Part shown: in pieces, positions 16,528 to 25,700 of the stretch | Layout: each line of letters opens with the position of its first letter | Position numbering within the stretch: position 1 is the stretch's first letter | Source: G963556115 sp963678205 | GTDB lineage: Bacteria; Planctomycetota; SZUA-567 | Direction of reading: 5' to 3' | DNA: 64,000 nt | NCBI GenBank assembly: GCA_963678205.1 | Contig: OY782760.1 | Coordinates: 1,984,001 to 2,048,000 of the forward strand | Made by a program: the position numbers and the translations under genes | Notes under the pieces: model-generated | The model's input: only the letters and a program-made list of their open reading frames with translations | What the model was told of the DNA's origin: nothing | Database searches by the model: none

Positions 16528-17292
16528 TTAATTTTCCTTGACTTTTTTTATTATGCGGGCGGCCAGACAACCGGCACCGAAGCCATTATCAATGTTAACT
16601 ACCGCAACACCATTTGCACATGAGTTCAGCATACCTAGCAAGGCTGCAATACCTTTAAAAGATGCCCCATACCCAATACTGGTAGGAACCCCTATAACAG
16701 GGCAATCCACTAGCCCTGCAACGACACTTGGAAGTGCTCCCTCCATTCCAGCAGTAACAATTATCACAGAAGCTTTTTTAAGTTGAGGTTCTGCACCTAA
16801 GATTCGGTGGATACCTGCAACTCCAGCATCATGTAAATATTCAACATTACACCCCATAACTCTAGCTGTAACTGCAGCTTCTTCTGCAACAGGTATATCA
16901 CTTGTGCCAGCAGAAATTACCAGCACATTGTGTTCTTTTGTATTTTTATGGATATCTGGTAACTTCCCTAATATAATAGTTTTAGATAATTTGTTATAAT
17001 CAGCATCAGGCCATTTTGAAAGTATCAACTCTTTTGTTTGTTCAGGTACTCTAGTAAGGAAAGCAAAGCCAGTTTTGTTTAAAAGCGACTCTGCTATTGC
17101 TAATGAATGTTCAGTAGTCTTGAATTCAGCAAAAATAACTTCGGGAAAACCGCATCTGCGTTCACGATCATGATCTATTTTGGCAAAGCCAAGATTTTCT
17201 TCAATTTCACAATTTTTGATTGCTTCTGCTACTGACATTTTACCCGTGCTTATGTCATTAAAAATATCTTTTAGTCTCGCTTTATTGAACAT
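16528..17292 (-). CDS. larB: LarB-type pyridinium-3,5-biscarboxylate mononucleotide synthase
   Basis: LarB carboxylates nicotinic acid adenine dinucleotide in the first step of the nickel-pincer nucleotide cofactor pathway of lactate racemase and related enzymes. The 254-residue protein has the LarB pattern: an N-terminal helical part, RRCGFPEVIFAEFKT, then a PurE-like carboxylase domain with VISAGTSDIPVAEEAAVTA, YLHDAGVAGIHRI, VTAGMEGALPSVVAGL and GVPTSIGYGASFKGIAALL. LarC and LarE, needed to finish the cofactor, are not in the window. It heads the minus-strand operon with nnrD and the lipoyl acyltransferase. Confidence 0.92.
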   Translation of the reverse strand: MFNKARLKDIFNDISTGKMSVAEAIKNCEIEENLGFAKIDHDRERRCGFPEVIFAEFKTTEHSLAIAESLLNKTGFAFLTRVPEQTKELILSKWPDADYNKLSKTIILGKLPDIHKNTKEHNVLVISAGTSDIPVAEEAAVTARVMGCNVEYLHDAGVAGIHRILGAEPQLKKASVIIVTAGMEGALPSVVAGLVDCPVIGVPTSIGYGASFKGIAALLGMLNSCANGVAVVNIDNGFGAGCLAARIIKKVKEN

Positions 17293-17386
17293 TAAAAATA
17301 CCTTGAAATAATTGTGAATCGTATTATATCACAATAAAACAATTCGAAATAGTGATTTTATAAAATATTGTTATAAAAGTCTATAT

Positions 17387-17421
17387 AAAAACAGCCTGTA
17401 ATGCAAAATGCTTTACAGGCT
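17387..17421 (-). terminator. Terminator of the XRE regulator gene
   Basis: On the minus strand AGCCTGTAA and TTACAGGCT pair around a 10-12-base loop and are followed by GTTTTTA. It lies 27 bases after the regulator stop codon. Confidence 0.7.
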
Positions 17422-17447
17422 TGCTTAAAACGTATGATAGAATGTTA

Positions 17448-18251
17448 TTAGCATTTAGCAAATACTGCAACAATTCTGCCAAGAATAATATCACCTTTTT
17501 CTGGTTTTATATCAAAACTTCCTCTGCTTTTGCCTCCAGCTGGAACAGCTCGTAGTGATCCTTCTGTAGTACCTTCTTCGAGTTGTCTTACTTTAATTCC
17601 TTTGCCTTTTTGAAAGATAGCGATATTCCTTCCAATACATTTTTCTAGCATAAGCTCTCTGCGATCAATAATAATCAGAGAGGTTGCAGGAATAGTTGGT
17701 TCCAGCCCATTATCATCAATGGTGCAGGCGATCATGACTCCACCTCGTGGAACCCAGTCTTTACAAATAATTGTATTATCAATAACATCGCTATCTTTCA
17801 GGTCAAAAACTGGCTTTGATACTGAAGATGGCTTAATTATTGGTATTGCATAATAGTTTTCTGCAACTTCAGGCATTAATTCTGAATTTGTTTTAACCTG
17901 ATTGAAGCTGAATACTAAAGGGCAGGTTTCTGATACCTCTGTAGTAACAGTTGATTTATTACTGTAATTTACCTTGCTTTCAGCCGCTTTTTCCCCTTTA
18001 TTACCTGTTTCTTGTAGCATAGCCTCTTCAATAATTTCAGATAATGAAATTCCAAGTTCACGTTCAATAAGAGGGAATAAAGAAAGCTTTTCAATAAATG
18101 TTCTACCCATTTCCCAGCTTTGTACTGTTTTAGGGCTTACTCCCAGACGAGCTGATAACACTTGACGTGAAAGTTTTTTTGCATCTCTTGCGGCCCTAAG
18201 CCTTCTGCCAAAATCTTCTTTGATCTCATTTGTTACACCACATAGTCCCAT
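17448..18251 (-). CDS. XRE-family regulator with degenerate S24/LexA-like domain
   Basis: The 267-residue protein has an N-terminal helix-turn-helix at about 14-70 (LSRQVLSARLGVSPKTVQSWEMG) and a C-terminal domain at about 130-267 arranged like the S24 peptidase domain of LexA and phage CI repressors. In that family the catalytic serine lies in G-D-S-M-E-P; here the matching stretch is DDNGLEPTI, with Gly182 in place of serine. A lysine in KGIKVRQLE (Lys220) is kept. Self-cleavage is therefore unlikely, and the domain may serve for dimerisation or sensing. Its promoter region carries repeated TGTATC elements (18297-18340), suggesting autoregulation. Targets are unknown. A clear AAGGA precedes the ATG. 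Confidence 0.75.
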   Translation of the reverse strand: MGLCGVTNEIKEDFGRRLRAARDAKKLSRQVLSARLGVSPKTVQSWEMGRTFIEKLSLFPLIERELGISLSEIIEEAMLQETGNKGEKAAESKVNYSNKSTVTTEVSETCPLVFSFNQVKTNSELMPEVAENYYAIPIIKPSSVSKPVFDLKDSDVIDNTIICKDWVPRGGVMIACTIDDNGLEPTIPATSLIIIDRRELMLEKCIGRNIAIFQKGKGIKVRQLEEGTTEGSLRAVPAGGKSRGSFDIKPEKGDIILGRIVAVFAKC

Positions 18252-18296
18252 GTGTTATATCCTTTTCTTACTTTTTTCTTACCATATTTCTTACAG

Positions 18297-18340
18297 TGTA
18301 TCCTACAATGTATACAAAGTGTATCTAATCAGATGATACA
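18297..18340. promoter_or_regulatory. Cluster of TGTATC repeats upstream of the XRE regulator
   Basis: TGTATC-like hexamers begin at 18297, 18309 and 18320 in direct orientation, about one helical turn apart, and GATACA, the inverted form, lies at 18335-18340. The cluster is 46 bases upstream of the regulator ATG and about 130 bases before the leuC promoter. This is a plausible operator array for the neighbouring regulator, not proven. Confidence 0.42.
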
Positions 18341-18450
18341 ACATTGGTTTGACTATGCAAGATTATTTAATCTTTTATTTGTACAATTTTTACAAAAAAT
18401 TTACCATGATATAAGAATATGTTTACAATTAATTCTTGTATAATTTTGCA

Positions 18451-18478
18451 TTGACACAATAACCTATAAGAATAAAAT
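18451..18478 (+). promoter_or_regulatory. Sigma-70-like promoter of leuCD
   Basis: TTGACA (18451-18456), 16 bases, TAAAAT (18473-18478). It would give a leader of about 60 bases before the leuC ATG. Confidence 0.65.
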
Positions 18479-18546
18479 ATATTATAATAAATTTAACCTT
18501 ATAGTGAGGTTGATGTATTGTGTAGATTCTACTTGGGAGTATTAAA

Positions 18547-19833
18547 ATGCCACAAAATATTGCAGATAAGATATTTGCTGCACATTTAAAGGATCAGCCT
18601 TTTGAGGGGACAAATGTTCTGTCATTGGATGTTGTTATGTGTCATGAGATCACAACACCCATAGCAATTGCAGATCTTGAATACAGGGGAATGGACAGAG
18701 TATTTGACCCTACTAAAATTAAGGCGGTTATTGATCATGTCACTCCGTCTAAAGACTCAAAAACTGCAATACAGGCTAAAATTCTTAGAGACTGGGCTAA
18801 GAGGCATAATATTAAAGATTTTTTTGATATTGGCAGCAATGGAGTATGCCATGCTATTTTTCCTGAAAAAGGATTTATTAGACCGGGATATACTGTCATT
18901 ATGGGTGATAGTCATACGTGTACTCATGGTGCTTTCGGCGCTTTTGCTGCTGGTGTTGGTACTACAGATCTTGAAGTTGGAATATTAAAAGGGGTCTGTG
19001 CATTTAGAAAACCAGCAAGCATCAAAGTTGAGATTAATGGCGAACTTGGGAACGGTGTTTATGCCAAAGATGTAATTTTGACAGTTATTAAGGAGTTGAC
19101 AGTGAGTGGCGCAACTGATCATGTTATTGAGTTTGTTGGCTCCACAGTTGATAGCATGAGCATGGAAGAGAGAATGACTCTTTCTAATATGGCTATTGAA
19201 GCTGGCGGTACTTGTGGAATATGTTTGCCTGATGAAGTAACTCTCGACTACCTTTGGGAGTTTATAGCGGGTGAGTATGATAATGATAAGGGTAAAGCCC
19301 TTGAAGATTTTAAAAAGTGGCACTCTGATGAGGGGGCCGAATACGCAAGTGTTATAGTAATTGATGCGACAAAAATTGAGCCGGTCTGTACTACAGATTA
19401 CAATCCTGATCAAGTAATTCTTTTGAAGGATCAGAAAGGAATGAAGATTGATCAGGTTTATATTGGTAGTTGTACCAATGGTCGTCTTTCTGATCTACAT
19501 GCTGCTGCAAAGATCTTGATTGGCAATAAACTTGCTCCAAATGTTAGAGGGATTGTTTCTCCAGCAACCCCAAAGATATTTGATGCTGCTATGAAAGACG
19601 GTACTATGGATATATTCAGACAGGCAGGTTTCTGTGTTACAAATCCAACCTGTGGAGCTTGTCTAGGGATGAGTAATGGTGTTCTTGCTCCTGGAGAAGT
19701 ATGTGCTTCTACAACAAACAGGAATTTTGTTGGAAGAATGGGGCGTGGCGGTATGGTTCATCTTATGAGTCCTGCTTCGGCAGCAGCTGCTGCTGTAAAA
19801 GGCGAACTGTGTGATCCTAGAGAGTTTCTCTAA
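18547..19833 (+). CDS. leuC: 3-isopropylmalate dehydratase large subunit
   Basis: LeuC with LeuD isomerises 2-isopropylmalate to 3-isopropylmalate in leucine synthesis using a [4Fe-4S] cluster. The cluster cysteines are visible in IGSCTNGRLSDL and NPTCGACLGMSNG. Other aconitase-family marks are MGDSHTCTHGAFGAFAAGVGTT and STTNRNFVGRMG near the end. The 428-residue length and sequence style match the shorter LeuC type common in archaea and many anaerobes, not the 466-residue enteric form. The same type also includes homoaconitase and methylmalate dehydratases, so substrate is less certain than family. leuD follows 52 bases later; leuA and leuB are not in the window. Confidence 0.9.
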   Translation: MPQNIADKIFAAHLKDQPFEGTNVLSLDVVMCHEITTPIAIADLEYRGMDRVFDPTKIKAVIDHVTPSKDSKTAIQAKILRDWAKRHNIKDFFDIGSNGVCHAIFPEKGFIRPGYTVIMGDSHTCTHGAFGAFAAGVGTTDLEVGILKGVCAFRKPASIKVEINGELGNGVYAKDVILTVIKELTVSGATDHVIEFVGSTVDSMSMEERMTLSNMAIEAGGTCGICLPDEVTLDYLWEFIAGEYDNDKGKALEDFKKWHSDEGAEYASVIVIDATKIEPVCTTDYNPDQVILLKDQKGMKIDQVYIGSCTNGRLSDLHAAAKILIGNKLAPNVRGIVSPATPKIFDAAMKDGTMDIFRQAGFCVTNPTCGACLGMSNGVLAPGEVCASTTNRNFVGRMGRGGMVHLMSPASAAAAAVKGELCDPREFL

Positions 19834-19885
19834 GAGATTGTCAGTTGTTGATTTTATAAAAACTCGATATTTGGAGATTAAAAAT

Positions 19886-20413
19886 ATGAAAATGTTTGGA
19901 GGAGAAGTAATTTTTCTCGATAGAGAAAATATCAACACAGATGAAATTATACCTGCGCGATATCTTACTGAGGTAAAAAAAGAAGCTTTAAAGCCATACC
20001 TTCTTGAAGACCTTGAATTAGAAGGTTTTGATTCAAATGGTGAGAAACTACAGAGAGCAAAAATTGTTGTTTCTAGGAAAAATTTTGGTTGTGGTTCATC
20101 TCGTGAACATGCACCATGGGCCTTTGAAGTAAATGATATTAACATTGTTATTGCTGAAAGTTTTGCAAGAATTTTCAGGCAGAATATGTTTAACTGTGGT
20201 ATGATGGCTATCGAAATGCCCAAGGAGAAGATAGACTCATTATTTGCTCTTTCTAAAAAAGGAAATGTTATCGCTGACGTTAATTTTTCAGCTAAAAAAA
20301 TTACCTTTAAAGTGGCAGAAGATGAAGTTTCTGAAAGTTTTGAATTATCTGAGTTTGATGCGGCTCTTGTAGAGGCTGAAGGCTGGGTAGGGTATGCTGA
20401 TACCAGGTATTAG
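19886..20413 (+). CDS. leuD: 3-isopropylmalate dehydratase small subunit
   Basis: The 175-residue swivel-domain subunit completes the substrate site of LeuC. Signature segments are NINTDEIIPARYLT near the N-terminus, SRKNFGCGSSREHAPWA and SFARIFRQNMFNCGMMAI. The length matches the small subunit paired with the short LeuC. The ATG at 19886 was chosen because GGAG lies ten bases upstream and the family starts there; the frame stays open to 19811 inside leuC but without a ribosome site. A strong terminator follows, so leuC-leuD form a two-gene operon. Confidence 0.92.
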   Translation: MKMFGGEVIFLDRENINTDEIIPARYLTEVKKEALKPYLLEDLELEGFDSNGEKLQRAKIVVSRKNFGCGSSREHAPWAFEVNDINIVIAESFARIFRQNMFNCGMMAIEMPKEKIDSLFALSKKGNVIADVNFSAKKITFKVAEDEVSESFELSEFDAALVEAEGWVGYADTRY

Positions 20414-20455
20414 TTTATTCGTAAAGTCTAGGTTATAATTTTGCTGCTTATAAAT

Positions 20456-20497
20456 GATGGAATCTTTCGCATGAGTGAATGATTCCATCTTTTTTTG
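20456..20497 (+). terminator. Intrinsic terminator after leuD
   Basis: GATGGAATC and GATTCCATC pair perfectly across a 16-base loop and are followed by eight T. Confidence 0.85.
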
Positions 20498-20606
20498 TTT
20501 TATAATATTGTAATTATATCACAAAATAATGATCATAAAAAAATATGTATGAAATCTTTTCTTGGCTTGATTGATTTTAATTATGTAAAGAGACGTAAGA
20601 AAAATT

Positions 20607-20659
20607 TTTAAAATACATACAAAGTCGTTCTCAATCATATGAGAACGACTTTGTATGTA
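20607..20659 (-). terminator. Terminator of the TPR lipoprotein gene with a 20-base-pair stem
   Basis: TACATACAAAGTCGTTCTCA (20614-20633) and its exact reverse complement (20640-20659) enclose a 6-base loop. Read on the minus strand it is followed by TTTTAAAAATTTTT. It lies 25 bases beyond the stop of the minus-strand TPR gene. The stem is unusually long for a simple terminator. Confidence 0.75.
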
Positions 20660-20684
20660 GATTTAGATAGTAATAGTTATGATC

Positions 20685-21785
20685 TTAGAGCGCCATTTGT
20701 TCATTCTCAAGTAGTGTGTCAAGCTCTTCCTGATATTTTGTACATTTGTCAAGTTCTTTTTGTGCAAGAACATTGTTAGAGGATAGTTTTAGCACTGCTT
20801 CGTACGCTTCAATAGCTTTTGACATATTATCTGCAGCTTGGTCGTAGCGCTTGAAGTATTTTAAAAGTATAGCACGTCTCTGAAAAAGCCCACCAGTAAT
20901 AATAATTGGCCCTATTTCATTTGGATTTTTAAGTAATCTCTGTCTAGCTGATTCTATTCCTTCATCAATGACCTCAACACAAATGCCGGCTTCACTTTCT
21001 GCGTCTTGGATACGATTATCTTTCAGAAGCGTAATTGCATTCTGATATAGTCTGCGGCTCGCACCTTCTGCAGCCATACTTCGACCATAGAGAGCTTCTG
21101 CATCTCCTGGATAGATTCTCATGCATTCTTGGAGTGTCTTTAAGGCTTTTCTATACTGATCATGAGCATTTCTTCGCTCACCAAGTCTCCAGAGTTCATT
21201 GCCATAATGAAGATGGGCAAAACCTTCTCCTCTCATAGCAAAATAATTTTCAGGATATAGGGAGCGGGCTTTTTGATATGCTTTAATTGCATCAGGAAGT
21301 TCTAAAAGATTATAATAGCAATCCCCAAGCCAGCGCCAAGCACTTGATGAGTCGGGGTGTCTTTGAATTATATTAAGAAGAACAGATTTTGCTTGTGCAA
21401 ACTGCTGTTCTGAAACTAAATTCTTTGCTGTTTCGTATTCGTCATCTGTTACAACCTTATCTTCGCTCATCCATACTTCGTCAGGATCAACAGGATCTTC
21501 ACTGGCGGTTGCAGAGAATGGTACATTTTCGTCAGTAAATGTACTGCTCGCGGCATTATCATTGTCATCAGTGGAAAAAGCATGCTTTACATGCCTTACA
21601 CCCCACCAGCCTCCAACGCCATCATCCTCTTCCGTTACGATTGTTTCTGTTTCGTTAATTGTTACGTCATCTGATTCTGCGGCACTGTCTGTAACAATAA
21701 TATCTGGCTCACCACATCCACTGAAAATTAATATAGCAGGTAGTAAAAATACCCAAAGATATTTTAAGTGTCGAAACGTATTCAA
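20685..21785 (-). CDS. TPR-repeat lipoprotein
   Basis: The 366-residue protein starts with a signal peptide (LWVFLLPAILIFSGC) ending in a lipobox-like FSGC, so it is probably lipid-anchored. An acidic, low-complexity linker follows to about residue 105. The rest is helical with about five TPR-like units, clearest in FAQAKSVLLNIIQRHPDSSSAW, AWRWLGDCYYNLLELPDAI and AIKAYQKARSLYPENYFAM. TPR proteins act as scaffolds; no enzymatic role is visible. The start is TTG, seven bases after GGGAG. It is divergent from the PEGA lipoprotein gene at 22107, suggesting linked function at the cell envelope. Confidence 0.72.
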   Translation of the reverse strand: MNTFRHLKYLWVFLLPAILIFSGCGEPDIIVTDSAAESDDVTINETETIVTEEDDGVGGWWGVRHVKHAFSTDDNDNAASSTFTDENVPFSATASEDPVDPDEVWMSEDKVVTDDEYETAKNLVSEQQFAQAKSVLLNIIQRHPDSSSAWRWLGDCYYNLLELPDAIKAYQKARSLYPENYFAMRGEGFAHLHYGNELWRLGERRNAHDQYRKALKTLQECMRIYPGDAEALYGRSMAAEGASRRLYQNAITLLKDNRIQDAESEAGICVEVIDEGIESARQRLLKNPNEIGPIIITGGLFQRRAILLKYFKRYDQAADNMSKAIEAYEAVLKLSSNNVLAQKELDKCTKYQEELDTLLENEQMAL

Positions 21786-22106
21786 AACAAGACTCCCTTA
21801 TTAGTTAGTGCATGATTATATTTATAATAAAAATATTATATAAAACATTAGTACTATTTCAAGGAATTCAATAATAAAAATGAATTCATAATAAAAATGC
21901 AGACTTTACAATAAAGAAAGTTTGCTTGACATGATTCTAATGGATTTGTAAAATTATGTAAACTCTATTAATAAAGTTTCCGCAGATAGTTGATAAGTTA
22001 GTGATAGAAATCATGGCATTATTATTCTATTTCTTATAAATTAATGACGATATAATGTGGTGATAGTAGTGGTTCTATGTATAATATTATCCCTTTGGAG
22101 ATACTG
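21786..22106 (+). other. Divergent intergenic region between two lipoprotein genes
   Basis: These 321 AT-rich bases hold a strong promoter toward the plus-strand genes (21926-21954) and a leader of about 145 bases. An AATAATAAAAATGAATTC-like segment is repeated once at about 21870-21898. No further gene is seen. Confidence 0.5.
21926..21954 (+). promoter_or_regulatory. Sigma-70-like promoter of the PEGA lipoprotein operon
   Basis: TTGACA (21926-21931), a 17-base spacer and TAAAAT (21949-21954): near-consensus. The gene start lies about 150 bases downstream, leaving a long untranslated leader. Confidence 0.7.
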
Positions 22107-22712
22107 ATGAATAAATGTTTCTGGTCAATTTTAAGCTCTATGGCATTGTTTATAGCTGTTATTATAGGTCTAGCAGGGTGTGTTGAAAGAAAAATGGTTA
22201 TTACCAGTGAGCCTAGTGGAGTTGATGTCTGGGTGAATGAGCAGTGGCATGGTAAAACTCCTTACGAACTACCTTTTAAGCATTATGGTGTATTTAGTAT
22301 AAGATTAGAAGCCGATGGATATTATCCAATGTATGTAAAAGAGCCGGTGCCAGCTCCACTTTACCAGCAGCCTGGACTTGATTTGATCAGTGAAGCTGCT
22401 ATTCCAACAACTATCAAAGATAATAGAAATATGCATTATATCCTACAAAAAATTGAAGGGCCAGATCCAGTATCTGATGTTATCGATAGAGCTGATGACA
22501 TGATAACAAGGACGGATGAAATTATCACTACAAGACGTATTTACGACTCTCAGAGAGATCCTATAGACCTTCCAGCTCTGCCTGAAAAGAAAGATGGTAG
22601 TGTAAAGGATGCTCAGGATGTAAGGAAACAGCTTGCGGTAGATACAATGGATATGGAGTATAAAAAAGGTAAAGATCTTGATGAGTTGGAACCACTCGGT
22701 GAAATTAAGTAA
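22107..22712 (+). CDS. PEGA-domain lipoprotein
   Basis: The 201-residue product begins with a signal peptide and canonical lipobox (ALFIAVIIGLAGC). Right after it comes a PEGA domain at about residues 25-75 (ITSEPSGVDVWVNEQWHGKT, then SIRLEADGYYP), a small beta sandwich common in envelope proteins. The remaining half is charged and helical with no known domain. The ATG at 22107 was chosen because GGAG lies about nine bases upstream and it gives a normal signal peptide; a further ATG at 22077 has no ribosome site. It heads a probable operon with the secreted 1021-residue protein and the GH3-like gene. Confidence 0.78.
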   Translation: MNKCFWSILSSMALFIAVIIGLAGCVERKMVITSEPSGVDVWVNEQWHGKTPYELPFKHYGVFSIRLEADGYYPMYVKEPVPAPLYQQPGLDLISEAAIPTTIKDNRNMHYILQKIEGPDPVSDVIDRADDMITRTDEIITTRRIYDSQRDPIDLPALPEKKDGSVKDAQDVRKQLAVDTMDMEYKKGKDLDELEPLGEIK

Positions 22713-22743
22713 GTCGAATTTGAGCTTTTAAAGTTGATAATTT

Positions 22744-25700
22744 ATGGCGATTACTAATCAGAATACTATGGTTAAAACTGTTAATACTTCTCTTTTGTTA
22801 TTGGTAGTAATGCTATCACTGTGTTCGAATTATGCCTTTGCAGATGGTGATCGCTTGAGCAATGTGAGGAAAGATGCTGCCCAGTCATTTGCTAGATATG
22901 ATTTTGAACAGTATGCAGATCCGGTAATTAATAGAGATTTAGATGGTAACGGTTGGCCAGATTTTTGGGAGAAGATCGTTGATGATAAAAATAAAGACTA
23001 TCTTGCTAGAGATATTAGAATTGTTACTGATTCTTCTCGCCCGAGCAAAATACCAGGAGTGCTAGGCTCTGTCCTTAGGATACCATTTGACGGTACTGGG
23101 GTTGCTATTCAAACGAAGGTTCCTCGAGTTGTTTCAGCTGATATGGCGTATGAAATAACAGCTTTTGCTAGAACTCTTCGTTTAGAAAAAAGTTTGGTTA
23201 GATTAAATGCAATTTGGTTGAATATTGATGAAAAAGGTGAGCAAACTGTAGTAGGTAGGAATGAGCTTACTGTTCCGCCAGGTCAATATGACTGGACTGA
23301 ATCTCCTCTAAGTCTTAAAATAAATACAATACCTGCCAATACCACACATTTAGTTGTTCAGTTAAATATTTATGACAATCCAGAATTCATTGGCGCAGAC
23401 AGGGATGGCTTTGCGTGGTTTGACGATATTGAGATTTCGTCTAAACCAAAAATATATATGCAGCCAACATTTGTAGATTACTCATTGGATGGCATGGCTT
23501 CACCACTTCCTAAGCCAATTCAATTTAATATAGAGTTTAGAGGGCTTATAGATAATGTTCCTGAGTCTGAGACTTCTTCCGACGGTAATAGCAGAAAATC
23601 ATATTATAGAGTAATTAATGTTTATGATATAAATGGCAGACCTCCTTTAGCAAGAGATGGTAAGCCCTTAAAATTAAATTTTGAAAGAAGAAAGGACGCG
23701 GTATCAGGAGCGTTGACAACTTATCCGGAAACGATAAGTATCAATTTACAACGTCTTGGAGTGTATTATGTCCATGTGACATTATATGGGTATAAAGGCA
23801 AGTTGCTTACCGAAAGAACTCAGGTTGTAGGTTTATGGATGCCAACTATTAAGCGTAGTATGGGTGCTGATGAAGAGGCTCAAGCTGGAGGCTTTGGGGT
23901 AGTAATTGATCAAGTTCCAAATAGTATCCTTTCTCAAGAAGGGCTTCTCTCAAATATTGTAGAACGCACAGGCGCTAGATATGTAAAGTCTGCATTATGG
24001 CCAGACGAAACTGATGGTAGTGATGTAACGCCGTATATTAGTGCGCTTTCTCGAGAATTTGCATTAATGCGAAGAGCTGGTATGAGAATTACCGCTCAGA
24101 TAAAACCAGCTAAACATATACTTGGTAATGGGACATTACTGGATATTATGAAAGGTCGTCCGAGTGCGTTAGAAGATTTTATTAATAAAATTACAAAAAA
24201 ATTTGATGCACATATTGAATATTGGCAATGGGGAAAAGATGGAGACCAAGATTTTTCTTTAGGTCTTTCTAAAGATGAAATTGCTGAAGCTGCTGGTCTT
24301 TTGACTGGTAGAACAAGCAGCCCGTCTCAATCTTATCCAGTTTCTTTGGATGTAGAAGGTGTTAAAATGCCTGATGTTGACGTTGCATATTCTGCTACCC
24401 TTTTTGTTCCTAGTACTATGTCTATTCTTAATATGTATAAGCAACTGGTGAAACTTGCACCAAGGTATTTTACTGTTTTTAGAAAAGAGAATAATTTATT
24501 GTATCCCCCTGACTGGCTTTATGAAATGGCTCCTGAACCTGAACCGGTTGATGAAACACAAGTGCCCCAGAGGAAACTTGAAGAATGGCTTTCTATTCAG
24601 TTAGACCCTTGTCCACGAAGTATTCATGACGCTAAAAAAGAGCGTATAATGCTCAATAATATGGCAAAAAAAGCAGTCATGGGGCGAGTTCTTAATCTAC
24701 CACGAATTTATGTTGATTCTTTAATTGATCCAGAAAGAGGCCTCTGTAGAGTTGATGAAGAAGGTCATCCTGTGCCAATGCCGGCTTTATTAGGTATGAG
24801 GGTATTAGAAAAAAACCTTACAGGTACTGAATATTTAGGAAGTTTTTATCTTAGAAATCAGTATGGGTATTTTCCAAACTATATATTTGGGAAACCAGGT
24901 GGAAAAGATGCTGTCGCTGTTGTCTGGTATGATGGTAGGGACGGTGATGAAGCTCCTCTTGATTTTGGTGGGGGCTATAGAATGGAGATAGTAGATCTTC
25001 AAGGAAATACTGTCCCTGTTCCTGCAACGACAACTTTTGTTGCAACTAAAACACCTGTTATTATTACTGGAATGAGTAGAGCATTTGCAAGAACCAGAAT
25101 GAGTGTTGATATTCTTAGAACCCCACAATTATTAATGCAAGCAGCTGTTCAAAATCAATTTGTAACAATGACTAATTTCTTTGATCAATCAATTTCTGGA
25201 ACTATTGAGCTTAATTATGCTGCAAGAGATGACTTTGAATATGAACAAAATTGGGTTGTTCAACCAGGAAGAATTCGCTTTAATTTAGCTAGGCCGGAAA
25301 ATAGAGAGTATAAAAAGATGGTTCTCCCGTATAAGGTTCGTCCACCTGAAAGTAGTCCGGTTGACTACGGAAAAGATATAGGGGAGAAGCTTGTTAGTTT
25401 AAAGGTGTCATTAATGGGTGATAGGCCTGAAGTACTGAGGCTTATCAGGCAGACAAATCTGACAGGAGATATTAAAGGTACTTTGAGGAGGCTGACAAGT
25501 GTCGATGATCCTAACATTGACATTATTCAATTAAAAGTTAGATGGGTTCCTCCTAAAGGTACGAATAGAAAAACAGAAATCCTTTTAAGACCGTACTATA
25601 GAAAAGGCAATAATTTGGAGACATTAATGCCAACAGTAAGTGTACCGGCTTATGATAGAAATGATCAAAATACTCCTTCTGTTTCTATTGAATATTCTAT

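Noticed and set aside
18985..19413. Open frame of 142 codons on the minus strand
   Set aside because: It is antisense to leuC and has no start signal or recognisable motif.
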